Below, piece by piece: positions 52,950 through 60,713 of a stretch of 64,000 nt of DNA. The number at the start of each line of letters is the position of its first letter. Within the stretch, counting starts at the first letter, position 1. Made by a program: the position numbers and the translations under genes. This DNA comes from a virus. Location: the IMG/VR virus record IMGVR_UViG_3300032116_000106, positions 1-64,000 of that record. One strand, written 5' to 3'. The notes beneath the pieces were generated by a model, which did not search any database, had not been told where the DNA came from, and was given only the letters and a program-made list of their open reading frames with translations.

Positions 52950-53810
52950 TTAATTAGGCTGTGTGAATAAGTTTTTAAATTGAGACCACCATGCATTAGA
53001 ATCTCCATTATAAACATAACTTCCTTCTAAAACCGAATCAAAAACCATTAAGCCTGAAAATGAGTTTTTTCCCTGTTTGTTATAAACCCAAACACCTCTT
53101 TGAAAAGGATTTGCAGTTTTTCCTCCATATTTAAAGTCAATAATCTTATTTCCATTAGAATCATTTAGGAAGAATCGGGTGTGTTTTTTTAATTGTTCAA
53201 ATGTTATTGATTTTACAACATTTTTTAATTTACCTAAATCTAAATTAGTCAATCTATATTTACCATTTTCAAATGTATTCAATCCTAATATAAGTTGGAA
53301 TTCATTTGTTTTATCTGATAATTTGTTCAAAAAATTTTCTAAATCAAACTTACCATTTATTACATCCTCTTTATTATCATCTAGAATTTGTCTAGGTTCA
53401 TGTGAAGTTGTCAATTGAATATATAGTTCTTTATAAGTTTTAGCGCTAAGGCCAATTACAAAACCCCATTTGGAATTAAGTAATTTATGTAATAAATCTA
53501 ATCTTTTAGAGTGATCAGATTCTTGCTTTTCAACTTCTAATTTTATTTTAATGAACTCACTAAAATTATTAACTATATCAGAATTTGGTGATACTATTAC
53601 ATCATGCACGCACCAATCACTATTTGTTAAATTAAGTTTTAACGAAAACCATCCATTTACATTATCATTAATATGCCATTCGAGGATGTTTTCAAACATT
53701 TTACCCGCTCCTACTCCATTTCCATTTAATTCCTTAAACATCATAAAGGTTGAAACCGAATAATCAAAATTTGATTTACCCAATTCAAGTAAAAAATTTT
53801 CTTTTGTCAT
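52950..53810 (-). CDS. Unknown protein paired with the DNA methyltransferase, possible restriction enzyme
   Basis: 286 residues. GAGKMFENILEWHINDNVN (about 34-52) then SDWCVHDVIVSPNSD and IKIKLEVEKQES (about 87-98) loosely resemble the start of an endonuclease core with a helix, an acidic residue and an E-x-E-K strand. A standard PD-(D/E)xK is not visible. The C-terminal FDFKYGG-type segment reads IIDFKYGGKTANPFQRGVW. The pairing with a D12 methyltransferase (3-bp gap, same transcript) suggests a restriction-modification unit or a methyltransferase accessory. The upstream leader contains CGTAATTTAG, similar to the promoter of the gp47/46 gene. Confidence 0.45.
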   Translation of the reverse strand: MTKENFLLELGKSNFDYSVSTFMMFKELNGNGVGAGKMFENILEWHINDNVNGWFSLKLNLTNSDWCVHDVIVSPNSDIVNNFSEFIKIKLEVEKQESDHSKRLDLLHKLLNSKWGFVIGLSAKTYKELYIQLTTSHEPRQILDDNKEDVINGKFDLENFLNKLSDKTNEFQLILGLNTFENGKYRLTNLDLGKLKNVVKSITFEQLKKHTRFFLNDSNGNKIIDFKYGGKTANPFQRGVWVYNKQGKNSFSGLMVFDSVLEGSYVYNGDSNAWWSQFKNLFTQPN

Positions 53811-53849
53811 TTCAGTAATTTTAGAGTTTTTTATCCTTTGAGATTATAC

Positions 53850-53872
53850 TACAACTCATACCACTAAATTAC
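53850..53872 (-). promoter_or_regulatory. Candidate early promoter, TTTTTCGTA element
   Basis: The minus strand reads TTTTTTTCGTAATTTAGTGG, sharing TTTTTCGTA and the TAnnTT core with the promoter before gp47/46. The -7 element TAATTTAG has one mismatch to TAnnTTTG. It lies about 45-60 nt before the ATG at 53810. Confidence 0.4.
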
Positions 53873-53895
53873 GAAAAAAATGGGATATATCCAAA

Positions 53896-54075
53896 TTATT
53901 TATTGGAATTCTTTGATTCAGAATACTCTTTTAATTTTACTTCTAAATAATCAATTGATTCAGATGGGCCTTCGTATCCCATATATTTTGCGTATATTCT
54001 AATCTTATCGGGATCTCTCTCTAATTCTTTTTTCAAATCTTCTAATTTTGAAAGATGTGCTGTTATATATGTCAT
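53896..54075 (-). CDS. Small charged protein of unknown function
   Basis: 59 residues; its ATG overlaps the stop of the upstream cupin gene in an ATGA junction. It is almost wholly helical and charged: LSKLEDLKKELERDP (8-22), KIRIYAKYMGYEGPSESIDY (24-43), then VKLKEYSESKNSNK. The tight overlap and lack of stop codons make it a real gene. No family is recognised. Confidence 0.6.
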   Translation of the reverse strand: MTYITAHLSKLEDLKKELERDPDKIRIYAKYMGYEGPSESIDYLEVKLKEYSESKNSNK

Positions 54076-54443
54076 ATTAAATCGTTTGGCGCATTTCGGT
54101 AAATTCGGTAACTATCATCATCAAAGTGTTGAGTTGATACTTCAAATACTATTGATTCTGGTTCTAAAGCAATTAATTGATGTGGTTTACCCCTATCTAT
54201 ATAAACACATTCTCCAACATTTAGAATTTCTTTGTGTAATTTAGCCTCATCAGTATCTATCCAATGAAACTCAAATGCTCCCTTTTGAACATACCAAGTT
54301 TCATTTTTAATCATATGATAGTGCATTGAAAATCTATTACCTTCATTTGGGAAAACTAATAATTTTCCGCAGTATTGGGAATCGTTATGTATCCATAATT
54401 CATATCCCCAATTTTTATCTATTTTAATTGGTTTAAAGGCCAC
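54072..54443 (-). CDS. Cupin protein, mannose-6-phosphate isomerase-like
   Basis: 123 residues. KIDKNWGYELWIHNDSQYCG (7-26) leads to the cupin metal motif with MHYHMIKNETWYVQKGAFEF (about 40-59, His41, His43 and Glu48). CVYIDRGKPHQLIALEP (about 78-94) gives the second motif His. It resembles the small cupins of sugar-nucleotide pathways (type II mannose-6-phosphate isomerase ends). It follows an unknown 81-residue gene with a 10-bp overlap. It may act in sugar metabolism for the glycan block or in nucleotide-sugar control. Confidence 0.7.
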   Translation of the reverse strand: MAFKPIKIDKNWGYELWIHNDSQYCGKLLVFPNEGNRFSMHYHMIKNETWYVQKGAFEFHWIDTDEAKLHKEILNVGECVYIDRGKPHQLIALEPESIVFEVSTQHFDDDSYRIYRNAPNDLI

Positions 54444-54678
54444 TTCTTTTTATTTTAATTGTTATACCGGCTTTACCCGCTGAAACATCATAAGTATTTC
54501 TTCTATTATCGGTAATAAATCCATAATCTTTAAATCTAAATATAATTACCAATTTTCCTTCGAATACGGCCCAAATTGCATTATCCGCATAATCGATAGA
54601 TGGCTGAGAAATAAAACCCATTTTCCAACTATTTCTAAACTCTTCTTCTAATTCGTCAGGTGTTATATGAATTAACAT
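54433..54678 (-). CDS. Small protein of unknown function
   Basis: 81 residues. MLIHITPDELEEEFRNSWKM forms an acidic helix at the start. The middle (NAIWAVFEGKLVIIFRFKDYGF) is beta-rich, and the end is basic (AGKAGITIKIKRSGL). It lies between ThyA (1-bp gap) and the cupin gene (10-bp overlap), so it belongs to the same transcript. No motif gives a function. Confidence 0.5.
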   Translation of the reverse strand: MLIHITPDELEEEFRNSWKMGFISQPSIDYADNAIWAVFEGKLVIIFRFKDYGFITDNRRNTYDVSAGKAGITIKIKRSGL

Positions 54679-54679
54679 T

Positions 54680-55657
54680 CTAATTACTTAATGGTGCTTT
54701 AATTATAGGGTGGGATTCGTAATTTTCTATTACGAAATCTTCTACTTTGTACATAGGTAAACAATCACCTTCCGCTCGTTTAACATGCTCTGCTATTTTT
54801 AATGTTGGTAATCCAAATGGAGTTCTATGTAGTTGCTCTTTTGCTTGCTCAATGTGATTTAAGTATAAATGGGTATCCCCTAAGTTACCAATCAATTCAT
54901 CGGGTATCATATTCACTTCTTTTGCAATAATCTCCAATAATAACCCATAAGATGCAATGTTGAATGGTAATCCTAAAAATGTATCTACACTTCTTTGATT
55001 CCACATTAATGAAAGATATCGCTTACCATCTTTCTCTCTTGTCCAACATTGAAATCCATAATGACAAGGTGGCAAAACCATTGCATCTAATGCACCCACA
55101 TTCCAAGCAGATACCATCAACCGTCTACTATCAGGATTTGTTTTGAGTTCGTTGATTAGATTTTGGATTTGGTCTATGTGTTCGGATTGTAAATAGAAAC
55201 CTTCAGTACCGTCAGTATTACCTTCTACCCACGTGTCACCTTTCCATTGTCTCCATTGTTTACCATAGATTGGGCCTAACTCACCCCACTTCTTAGCAAA
55301 CTCTTCATCGGTTTTGATTTGTTTAATAAACTCTTCTTTAGTTAATTGATACTTGAGGTCAAGTGAAGTTTTCCAAGCGTAGTTCTTATATGCATCACCA
55401 TCCCAAATGTGGCAATCGTAATCCAAAAGGAATTTGATGTTAGTATCTCCTCTTAAAAACCATAGGAGTTCTGTCACCATAACCTTCCATGCCATTTTCT
55501 TTGTAGTTAATAATGGAAACCCTTCACTCATTTTGTGGCGAATCTGCCTACCAAAAACTGAAAGTGTTCCAGTTCCGGTTCTATCAGTTTTAATTGTTCC
55601 ATTAAGAGCCCCTATATCAGTAAGGAGTTGTTGGTATTGTTTATCTAAATTATTCAT
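54680..55657 (-). CDS. thyA: Thymidylate synthase ThyA (T4 td-like)
   Basis: 325 residues. TIKTDRTGTGTLSVFG (21-36) binds dUMP, ELLWFLRGDTN (63-73) is the family signature, and PDSRRLMVSAWN (175-186) holds the paired Arg of the partner subunit. The catalytic Cys198 sits in LPPCHYGFQCW (195-205). LGLPFNIASYGLL and GDTHLYLNH are also intact. It converts dUMP and methylene-THF to dTMP and DHF for phage DNA synthesis. The enzyme is complete, without intron or insertion. Confidence 0.97.
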   Translation of the reverse strand: MNNLDKQYQQLLTDIGALNGTIKTDRTGTGTLSVFGRQIRHKMSEGFPLLTTKKMAWKVMVTELLWFLRGDTNIKFLLDYDCHIWDGDAYKNYAWKTSLDLKYQLTKEEFIKQIKTDEEFAKKWGELGPIYGKQWRQWKGDTWVEGNTDGTEGFYLQSEHIDQIQNLINELKTNPDSRRLMVSAWNVGALDAMVLPPCHYGFQCWTREKDGKRYLSLMWNQRSVDTFLGLPFNIASYGLLLEIIAKEVNMIPDELIGNLGDTHLYLNHIEQAKEQLHRTPFGLPTLKIAEHVKRAEGDCLPMYKVEDFVIENYESHPIIKAPLSN

Positions 55658-56030
55658 ATGATTTTAGTCTTTTATGATTTTCTCTTTCAATTTCATGCGA
55701 ATAATTTTCTTTATGCCCAATAATTCTATGAAAATCTTTGTATGCTTTTGGGTGGTAATCTTTTAAATAAGAAATACCAAATTCATATTCAAATAAAACA
55801 CTTTCATATCGGTGTTCTTTATTATCAAATCCATCTTCTATTGAAAATATTTCCATTTGTAAAGAATCAATTACATTTTGTAACGAATCTCTTTTTTGTA
55901 ATGATGTTAGATAACTTTCCTCTGCTTTTGTTATGTTTACTTTAGTATGATTCATACTCATCCCAATCGCAATGATTCCTATAATCAATATTGTAAATAA
56001 TCCAATTTTGTATGTTGTGTTCGAATCCAT
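55650..56030 (-). CDS. Single-pass membrane protein with coiled coil
   Basis: 126 residues. Residues 8-25 (KIGLFTILIIGIIAIGMS) form one transmembrane helix near the N-terminus. The rest is a charged coiled-coil-like domain (KAEESYLTSLQKRDSLQNVI and beyond). Topology is probably N-in with the coiled coil outside the inner membrane. It could be a spanin-like or holin-accessory protein, or an inner-membrane exclusion factor. Its 3' end overlaps ThyA by 8 bp. Confidence 0.55.
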   Translation of the reverse strand: MDSNTTYKIGLFTILIIGIIAIGMSMNHTKVNITKAEESYLTSLQKRDSLQNVIDSLQMEIFSIEDGFDNKEHRYESVLFEYEFGISYLKDYHPKAYKDFHRIIGHKENYSHEIERENHKRLKSYE

Positions 56031-56031
56031 A

Positions 56032-56958
56032 TTATAATGATAATTTTAGTTTTATTAAATCTTCAAAAGATGAAGTTGTATTGGTTTCAATTTGTTTTGT
56101 TACTTCGATAAACCCCATTTCCGAAGGGTCTTTACCATTTAAGGTTATTATCTTACAATCAATTCCATTATTAGTAAGGTATTGATAATGCCTCACAGCA
56201 TCTCCCATTGCATCGGTATCTAATACGATATTAACTGATGGTTTCTTTGTAAGTATTTTATCACTTAATAGTTTTGGGAGTGTTTTACCAAAAATAGGCA
56301 CTGCATTTCTTTTAATTGCAATTGCATCAAATGCCCCTTCACAAAGTGTTATAGGCATATCCCAATTTATAGTTGAATCAAATCCAATTATATTTTTTGA
56401 TACAGGAGGATTTTTATATTTCATATTTTCATTTGGGTAAATACTTCTTGCGATAAAGAAATTTAATCTGCTATCTGAATCATAAGATGGTATAATAACC
56501 CTACCTTTGTATAACCCACTATCACAATAACCTATTCGATGTTTAAGAATGTCATTATCACTTATTCCCCTCTTCTTTAAATAATTATAAGCTACTTTAT
56601 ATTCTATAATATGCTGATTATCTAAAATAGTTTTGTATTCGGAAGGTAATTTAAGTTCAATTTGTTCTTCATCTTTTATATCTCCTCCAATGTTGGCTTC
56701 GTTGTAAATAGTATTAACTTTTACTATTACCTCTCTATCAACTTGTAATTTACGAAGAAGTGTATATACCTTCTTACCCTTTGAATCGCATACCCAACAT
56801 CTCCACTTTTGTGATTCTAAATTAACTTGCAATTTAGGTTTATGATGTGAACAAAAAGGGCAATAGTATTGGATTTCATCTTTACCCAAATTTCTACCGC
56901 CGCCTAAAACCTCATCGATTTTAGTTTTAACATATTGCTTATCTATTTCAGAAATCAT
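56032..56958 (-). CDS. 61: DNA primase, T4 gp61-like (DnaG-type)
   Basis: 308 residues. A zinc-binding domain has Cys33, Cys36, Cys54 and Cys57 (QYYCPFCSHHKPKL, WRCWVCDSKG). A TOPRIM core follows with TLCEGAFDAIA (Glu207) and IVLDTDAMGD (DTD 247-249). YLKKRGISDNDILKHRIGYC (about 126-145) is the linker region. It makes the RNA primers for lagging-strand synthesis with the gp41 helicase, which is not in this window. It overlaps the SGNH-like gene upstream by 11 bp. Confidence 0.92.
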   Translation of the reverse strand: MISEIDKQYVKTKIDEVLGGGRNLGKDEIQYYCPFCSHHKPKLQVNLESQKWRCWVCDSKGKKVYTLLRKLQVDREVIVKVNTIYNEANIGGDIKDEEQIELKLPSEYKTILDNQHIIEYKVAYNYLKKRGISDNDILKHRIGYCDSGLYKGRVIIPSYDSDSRLNFFIARSIYPNENMKYKNPPVSKNIIGFDSTINWDMPITLCEGAFDAIAIKRNAVPIFGKTLPKLLSDKILTKKPSVNIVLDTDAMGDAVRHYQYLTNNGIDCKIITLNGKDPSEMGFIEVTKQIETNTTSSFEDLIKLKLSL

Positions 56959-57667
56959 AACGCTCTAATAAAAATTTTAGATACCAATTATTTCCTTCAT
57001 CATTTAAATGCTTATCTACTCTAGAAACAAAGTAATTGGTCTTATCGGTTTTCCTTAAATAAGTTTCAATCGAATTGTATTCCCCAAACTTAATATGTTC
57101 TGAATTTAATTCCGAATCGTTTTTAAAGTGAGTATCATAATCGTTGGTAAAAAACAAATACTCAAAATTAATCCCTACACTTCTACATAAATTGGATAGA
57201 ATTTTTAATTCTAAAAGTAAATCTTTTAGTATTCTATAATAATTTAAATGATATACAAATGAGCAATACGGTGAAAATAAATTTTTAATAAGAGGATCTT
57301 TACTCCACCCTAAATATGGATACAAAGTATTATACATCTTATCCTCAAAAATAGAATTATCCCTAATCAAATTATTTTTTTCTAAATACTCTAAATTTTC
57401 AGGTGATGAGATTGAACTTTGAAATGTATCATTGTAGAGAACCATTAGCCTTTCGGGAACAGTTAGTTGAACCAAAATATTACACCCAAATTTGTTTTCT
57501 TCAATTAATTTATTTACCTTTAACTTTACCAATTTAAGTATATGCTCATTCGATAAAGATGAATGTGAATTATTCTCTAACTGCAAATGCAGGGAATTTT
57601 CAAGTATAAGTTTATCATTTAGCAGAGAAAATGAATCACCAAATAGGTATAATTTTTTCATACCCAA
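56948..57667 (-). CDS. SGNH/GDSL-like protein
   Basis: 239 residues. KLYLFGDSFSLLND (5-18) is a GDS block with Ser12. VQLTVPERLMVLYND (about 66-80) and SRVDKHLNDEGNNWYLKFLL near the C-terminus give the Asp-x-x-His type ending (DKH). It is the most GDSL-like of the five SGNH-type proteins here. The translation could also start at Met3 (57661). It lies between primase and another SGNH-like gene, outside the glycan block. Confidence 0.58.
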   Translation of the reverse strand: MGMKKLYLFGDSFSLLNDKLILENSLHLQLENNSHSSLSNEHILKLVKLKVNKLIEENKFGCNILVQLTVPERLMVLYNDTFQSSISSPENLEYLEKNNLIRDNSIFEDKMYNTLYPYLGWSKDPLIKNLFSPYCSFVYHLNYYRILKDLLLELKILSNLCRSVGINFEYLFFTNDYDTHFKNDSELNSEHIKFGEYNSIETYLRKTDKTNYFVSRVDKHLNDEGNNWYLKFLLERYDF

Positions 57668-57677
57668 ATGTATGAAA

Positions 57678-58499
57678 TTATTTTATCAATTCCAAATATT
57701 TTTTATACAATGTATTGGCTAACCACTTATGGGAAGCGGAGCAAGGGTGGTCATCATTTACCCCTATATTTTGCCTTAAAGTAAGATAACAATCCTTATT
57801 CATCGAATCCCAACTTCGGTATTCATTTCCATTGAAATTTATAGGTAAATAATATGGACTTTCTTTAATAGTATCATAAATTAAGTGGTGAGAATAAAAA
57901 TCTTCCAGCCCCATAAAAAATACACACTTACATCCCATTTCTTCCAACTCCTTAAATTTTTCTATTAGTTTATTGTAAATAATAAAAAATACTTCGGCTA
58001 TTGTTTCGTTTAGTGAACTTCTTCTTAAAGGGTCATCTAATAAGTTTATATTTTCTATTATTTTTTTCTTTAAATCTACACCTAACCATCTTACTCCTTC
58101 ATCATGCCCACCAAATGAATTACTATTAGTAAATTCAACTATATCTCTTATTACATTTGTAAATTGAAAAACACAATATTTTGGAACATAATTTTTTTCA
58201 ACCTTAAGGTATTCCATCAAAATTCCTAACCTCTCAATGTTTCTATAATTGTTTCCCCCATTTTCGTTTTTAGTCATTAAGCTAAAATTCAAAAAATTTT
58301 TAAGGATACCAGACCATCTATATTTTTCTCTATACGCTACTAACTCATCCAATGAAATCATTATTAAGGATGAGGGATAATATGTAACTTTATTTTTATA
58401 TAATTCAAAAGATGTTGGGTATTTTTCTTGCCAATGATGAAATTCTAACCCCTCCCCATAAGTAAATGAACAACCAAACGTTAATAATAAATTTGTCAT
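57678..58499 (-). CDS. SGNH-hydrolase-like protein
   Basis: 273 residues. LLLTFGCSFTYGEGLEFHHW (4-23) is block I with Ser11, in the same GCSFT form as the glycan-block members. The C-terminus has NIGVNDDHPCSASHKWLANTL, with the Asp and His of the catalytic pair. NRYKNRNIERLGI-type central sequence is helical. It overlaps the GIY-YIG-like gene by 4 bp (ATGA type). Its location in the replication region argues that not all SGNH members serve the glycan block. Confidence 0.58.
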   Translation of the reverse strand: MTNLLLTFGCSFTYGEGLEFHHWQEKYPTSFELYKNKVTYYPSSLIMISLDELVAYREKYRWSGILKNFLNFSLMTKNENGGNNYRNIERLGILMEYLKVEKNYVPKYCVFQFTNVIRDIVEFTNSNSFGGHDEGVRWLGVDLKKKIIENINLLDDPLRRSSLNETIAEVFFIIYNKLIEKFKELEEMGCKCVFFMGLEDFYSHHLIYDTIKESPYYLPINFNGNEYRSWDSMNKDCYLTLRQNIGVNDDHPCSASHKWLANTLYKKYLELIK

Positions 58500-58939
58500 A
58501 TATGAGGAATGTCTTTTCTAAAAAATTTTCCCAATATGTTATCATTATAAAAAACATTTGGGTTTTCTAATACTTCTAATGAAAATAGATACTTTGTTTC
58601 CAAGTATGTTAGGTGTTTTGGGGAAAAGGCAAATTGAATAATAGTTCTCTTAAATTCACTACTCTTACCTTCCTTAATAAGTTGTTTGATTTCGGAATGT
58701 GAACCATAGTAGGATTTCCAATCACTTTCTTTTTGAACTTTCTTTTTCTTACTAGCTCTTTTATCGGTTAATTCCGCTAATTCCTTTTTACCCAAAGCCT
58801 TAGTGGTCACCGAAATAAGTTGTTTTCTTCCTATATATTTTTTGCCAGTTGGAATATGATATACTTCATAAACAAACCCAAAAGCATCTTCCGGTATCTG
58901 ATTAATATCGGAAATTAATTCGTTTTTATACTCCCACAT
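58496..58939 (-). CDS. GIY-YIG-like nuclease-type protein
   Basis: 147 residues. GFVYEVYHIPTGKKYIGRKQ (21-40) gives the two strand motifs (here FVY and KYIG) and Arg38. ESDWKSYYGSHSEIK (71-85) is a conserved motif of this marine-phage subgroup. LETKYLFS (113-120) supplies the catalytic Glu114. Related proteins are widespread in T4-like marine phages without an obvious intron, so DNA processing is more likely than homing. It is the first gene of the replication operon after the late structural genes. Confidence 0.65.
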   Translation of the reverse strand: MWEYKNELISDINQIPEDAFGFVYEVYHIPTGKKYIGRKQLISVTTKALGKKELAELTDKRASKKKKVQKESDWKSYYGSHSEIKQLIKEGKSSEFKRTIIQFAFSPKHLTYLETKYLFSLEVLENPNVFYNDNILGKFFRKDIPHI

Positions 58940-58958
58940 CTGTAACCTTTATTTTAAT

Positions 58959-59189
58959 TTATCTTTTGGTTTTATCTGAATACTTTGATAAATCTACTTG
59001 CCCCTTTCTAGCTCCACTTAATACCTTATCATTTAAATTATAATCAGTATTACCTGTCAATGCTTTTGAAGTAAATCCTTTTACTGCTAATAATCCACCT
59101 ACTTTAGTTTTTATGTAGTCGGTTATTTGGCTAGGAGCATTTTTCTCAGCCATTTTTGAATTTTTGTAAAGATCTATTATCTGTGCCAT
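58959..59189 (-). CDS. Small basic protein of unknown function, late structural region
   Basis: 76 residues, basic. The middle reads ITDYIKTKVGGLLAVKGFTS (22-41), a possible amphipathic helix. NTDYNLNDKVLSGARKGQVD and the C-terminal LSKYSDKTKR are mostly polar. A late-promoter motif lies 16 nt upstream of the ATG. It is the last gene before the replication operon. Virion location is plausible but not shown. Confidence 0.5.
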   Translation of the reverse strand: MAQIIDLYKNSKMAEKNAPSQITDYIKTKVGGLLAVKGFTSKALTGNTDYNLNDKVLSGARKGQVDLSKYSDKTKR

Positions 59190-59205
59190 AGTTTGTTTAT
59201 TTTTA

Positions 59206-59213
59206 TATAAATA
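59206..59213 (-). promoter_or_regulatory. Candidate late promoter motif (TATTTATA)
   Basis: The minus strand reads CTTAATATTTATATAAAAA with 16 nt to the ATG at 59189. The spacing is equal to that at 11290. Confidence 0.45.
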
Positions 59214-60641
59214 TTAAGTATCGAAACGAATAACGAAATTAATAGGATAATCTGGTGTAGATTTAGGTTTAGATGGTATTTTTGCCACCGCTACCATATC
59301 ATAATTTTCATCATATAATCCAATAGTTGTAATATAAGGTGCTAAATAAGAACCCGTTGGGTCTATTGAGGAACTATATTCATATTCATCAAATCCAATT
59401 TTTGTTGTTCCATTATAATCTGAAACCAATCTAAAATCCAAATTATATGCGTTTGTTGCCCCACTTACATTACCCGGTGTGAAAGGTATATATTTTTTTA
59501 CATATACATCTCCATTATAAAATTTAGTAGCAGAAGGATTTGTGGAATAATTGAATTCATTAGGGTTTACTTCCAAAAATAATTCGTTTTCATAGATTGT
59601 TTTAGTTGATTGGAATTTCATATCCCAATTACCATCATTTCCAAAGTTATAATTACTTTCTTGTTCTAATGTATCACTCGCTCTCTCAACACCATAAGTT
59701 AATACTATGATTCCATTTGAATAAAATATATTACCTATTGTAGTAGCAACATTATATTTGCTTAGTTCCAAAGGAAAGTTAAAATTACCTAATGCTGTCA
59801 ATTCTCCCGATGATACATCAAACTTAAAAATTAAGGTTTCCGATGCCGGTCCACCGCTATAACTTAAATTAATACTTCCTTCATCATCTCCATCAGCATC
59901 ACCCATATCAAAAGAAGTGATGGTTAATGTATAATATAAACCATCATTCATTAAAAATGTAGCCGTATTATTTTCTAAATCAAGTTGTGTTAAATCAACA
60001 AATGCTTTTCCTAAATAAAGTAAATTACCTTTTCCATCATCTACAATAGTTGAATCATCAGTATAGTTGGTTAAAAGTAATGAATTTTTTTTAATTCCTT
60101 CTCCGATATATCTTTGTGGTATATTCCAAAATAAGAATCTATTACCTAACACTCTTTCAGTATTAGAAGCGTAATTATTCATTTCTCCATACACCTTTGT
60201 AACATCAGTATATTTACCTTCAAAAATTATCCCCGCATCATCAACTCTATATGAATTACTATCCAAATATTGTTGAAATTCATCGATGTATTTTTTATCT
60301 GATTGGCTATAATAATACTGAAATGCATTAGTAGTTGGGGTGGATAGGTTATTAGTAATGTTTACATTATATACTTTTAATTGCTTAGCATTATGTTTTC
60401 TCAAATTCCAATTCGTTACAACTCCAATTTGTTTTGCTGAATTAGAATAAAATAATTGCTTTATACCTTTATATAAAGAATACTCTTTATATCCTGCTAC
60501 CTCTCTATTCTCGCTATCCTCAAATGAACCCGATATATTTTCAACGGCATAAACAGGTGCAATAGAACTATCTATCGTCCAATTTTTATAGACTTTAAAT
60601 GGTCTTACCGTTATATCAGATTTTTGAATTGATTTAAACAT
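59214..60641 (-). CDS. Virion structural protein, probable tail or neck component
   Basis: 475 residues from the ATG at 60641. The open frame extends to 60674, but that part crosses the terminator and the ATATTTAT motif, so MFKSIQKSD is the true start. The body is beta-rich. The C-terminus (EFNYSTNPSATKF..., ITTIGLYDENYDMVAVAKIP and a final VIRFDT) matches the end of the next gene upstream (60714). Thus the two are related structural proteins. No enzymatic motif. Role: tail or baseplate part of unknown exact position. Confidence 0.65.
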   Translation of the reverse strand: MFKSIQKSDITVRPFKVYKNWTIDSSIAPVYAVENISGSFEDSENREVAGYKEYSLYKGIKQLFYSNSAKQIGVVTNWNLRKHNAKQLKVYNVNITNNLSTPTTNAFQYYYSQSDKKYIDEFQQYLDSNSYRVDDAGIIFEGKYTDVTKVYGEMNNYASNTERVLGNRFLFWNIPQRYIGEGIKKNSLLLTNYTDDSTIVDDGKGNLLYLGKAFVDLTQLDLENNTATFLMNDGLYYTLTITSFDMGDADGDDEGSINLSYSGGPASETLIFKFDVSSGELTALGNFNFPLELSKYNVATTIGNIFYSNGIIVLTYGVERASDTLEQESNYNFGNDGNWDMKFQSTKTIYENELFLEVNPNEFNYSTNPSATKFYNGDVYVKKYIPFTPGNVSGATNAYNLDFRLVSDYNGTTKIGFDEYEYSSSIDPTGSYLAPYITTIGLYDENYDMVAVAKIPSKPKSTPDYPINFVIRFDT

Positions 60642-60646
60642 ACACC

Positions 60647-60654
60647 TATAAATA
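60647..60654 (-). promoter_or_regulatory. ATATTTAT motif directly after the terminator and before the 60641 start
   Basis: The minus strand reads TATTATATTTATAGGTGTATG. The terminator lies 9 bp upstream and the ATG 5 nt downstream. Together these show a new transcription unit starting here, which supports a promoter role for the motif. Confidence 0.5.
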
Positions 60655-60662
60655 TAATAATT

Positions 60663-60685
60663 AAAAAAACCCACCGAAGTGGGTT
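60663..60685 (-). terminator. Rho-independent terminator with UUCG loop
   Basis: On the minus strand AACCCAC, TTCG, GTGGGTT form a 7-bp stem and tetraloop followed by a run of T residues. It lies 29 bp after the stop of the 60714-61955 gene, so it ends the upstream structural transcript. UUCG loops with a U-tract are typical of T4-type terminators. Confidence 0.88.
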
Positions 60686-60713
60686 CTATTAAAATTAAGG
60701 TTTAAAATTAAAT

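Noticed and set aside
52950-53810. A definite restriction endonuclease call
   Set aside because: No PD-(D/E)xK, HNH or GIY-YIG motif is clear; kept only as a candidate.
60642-60674. Extended start of the 59214 gene at 60674
   Set aside because: It would lie in the terminator hairpin and across the motif.
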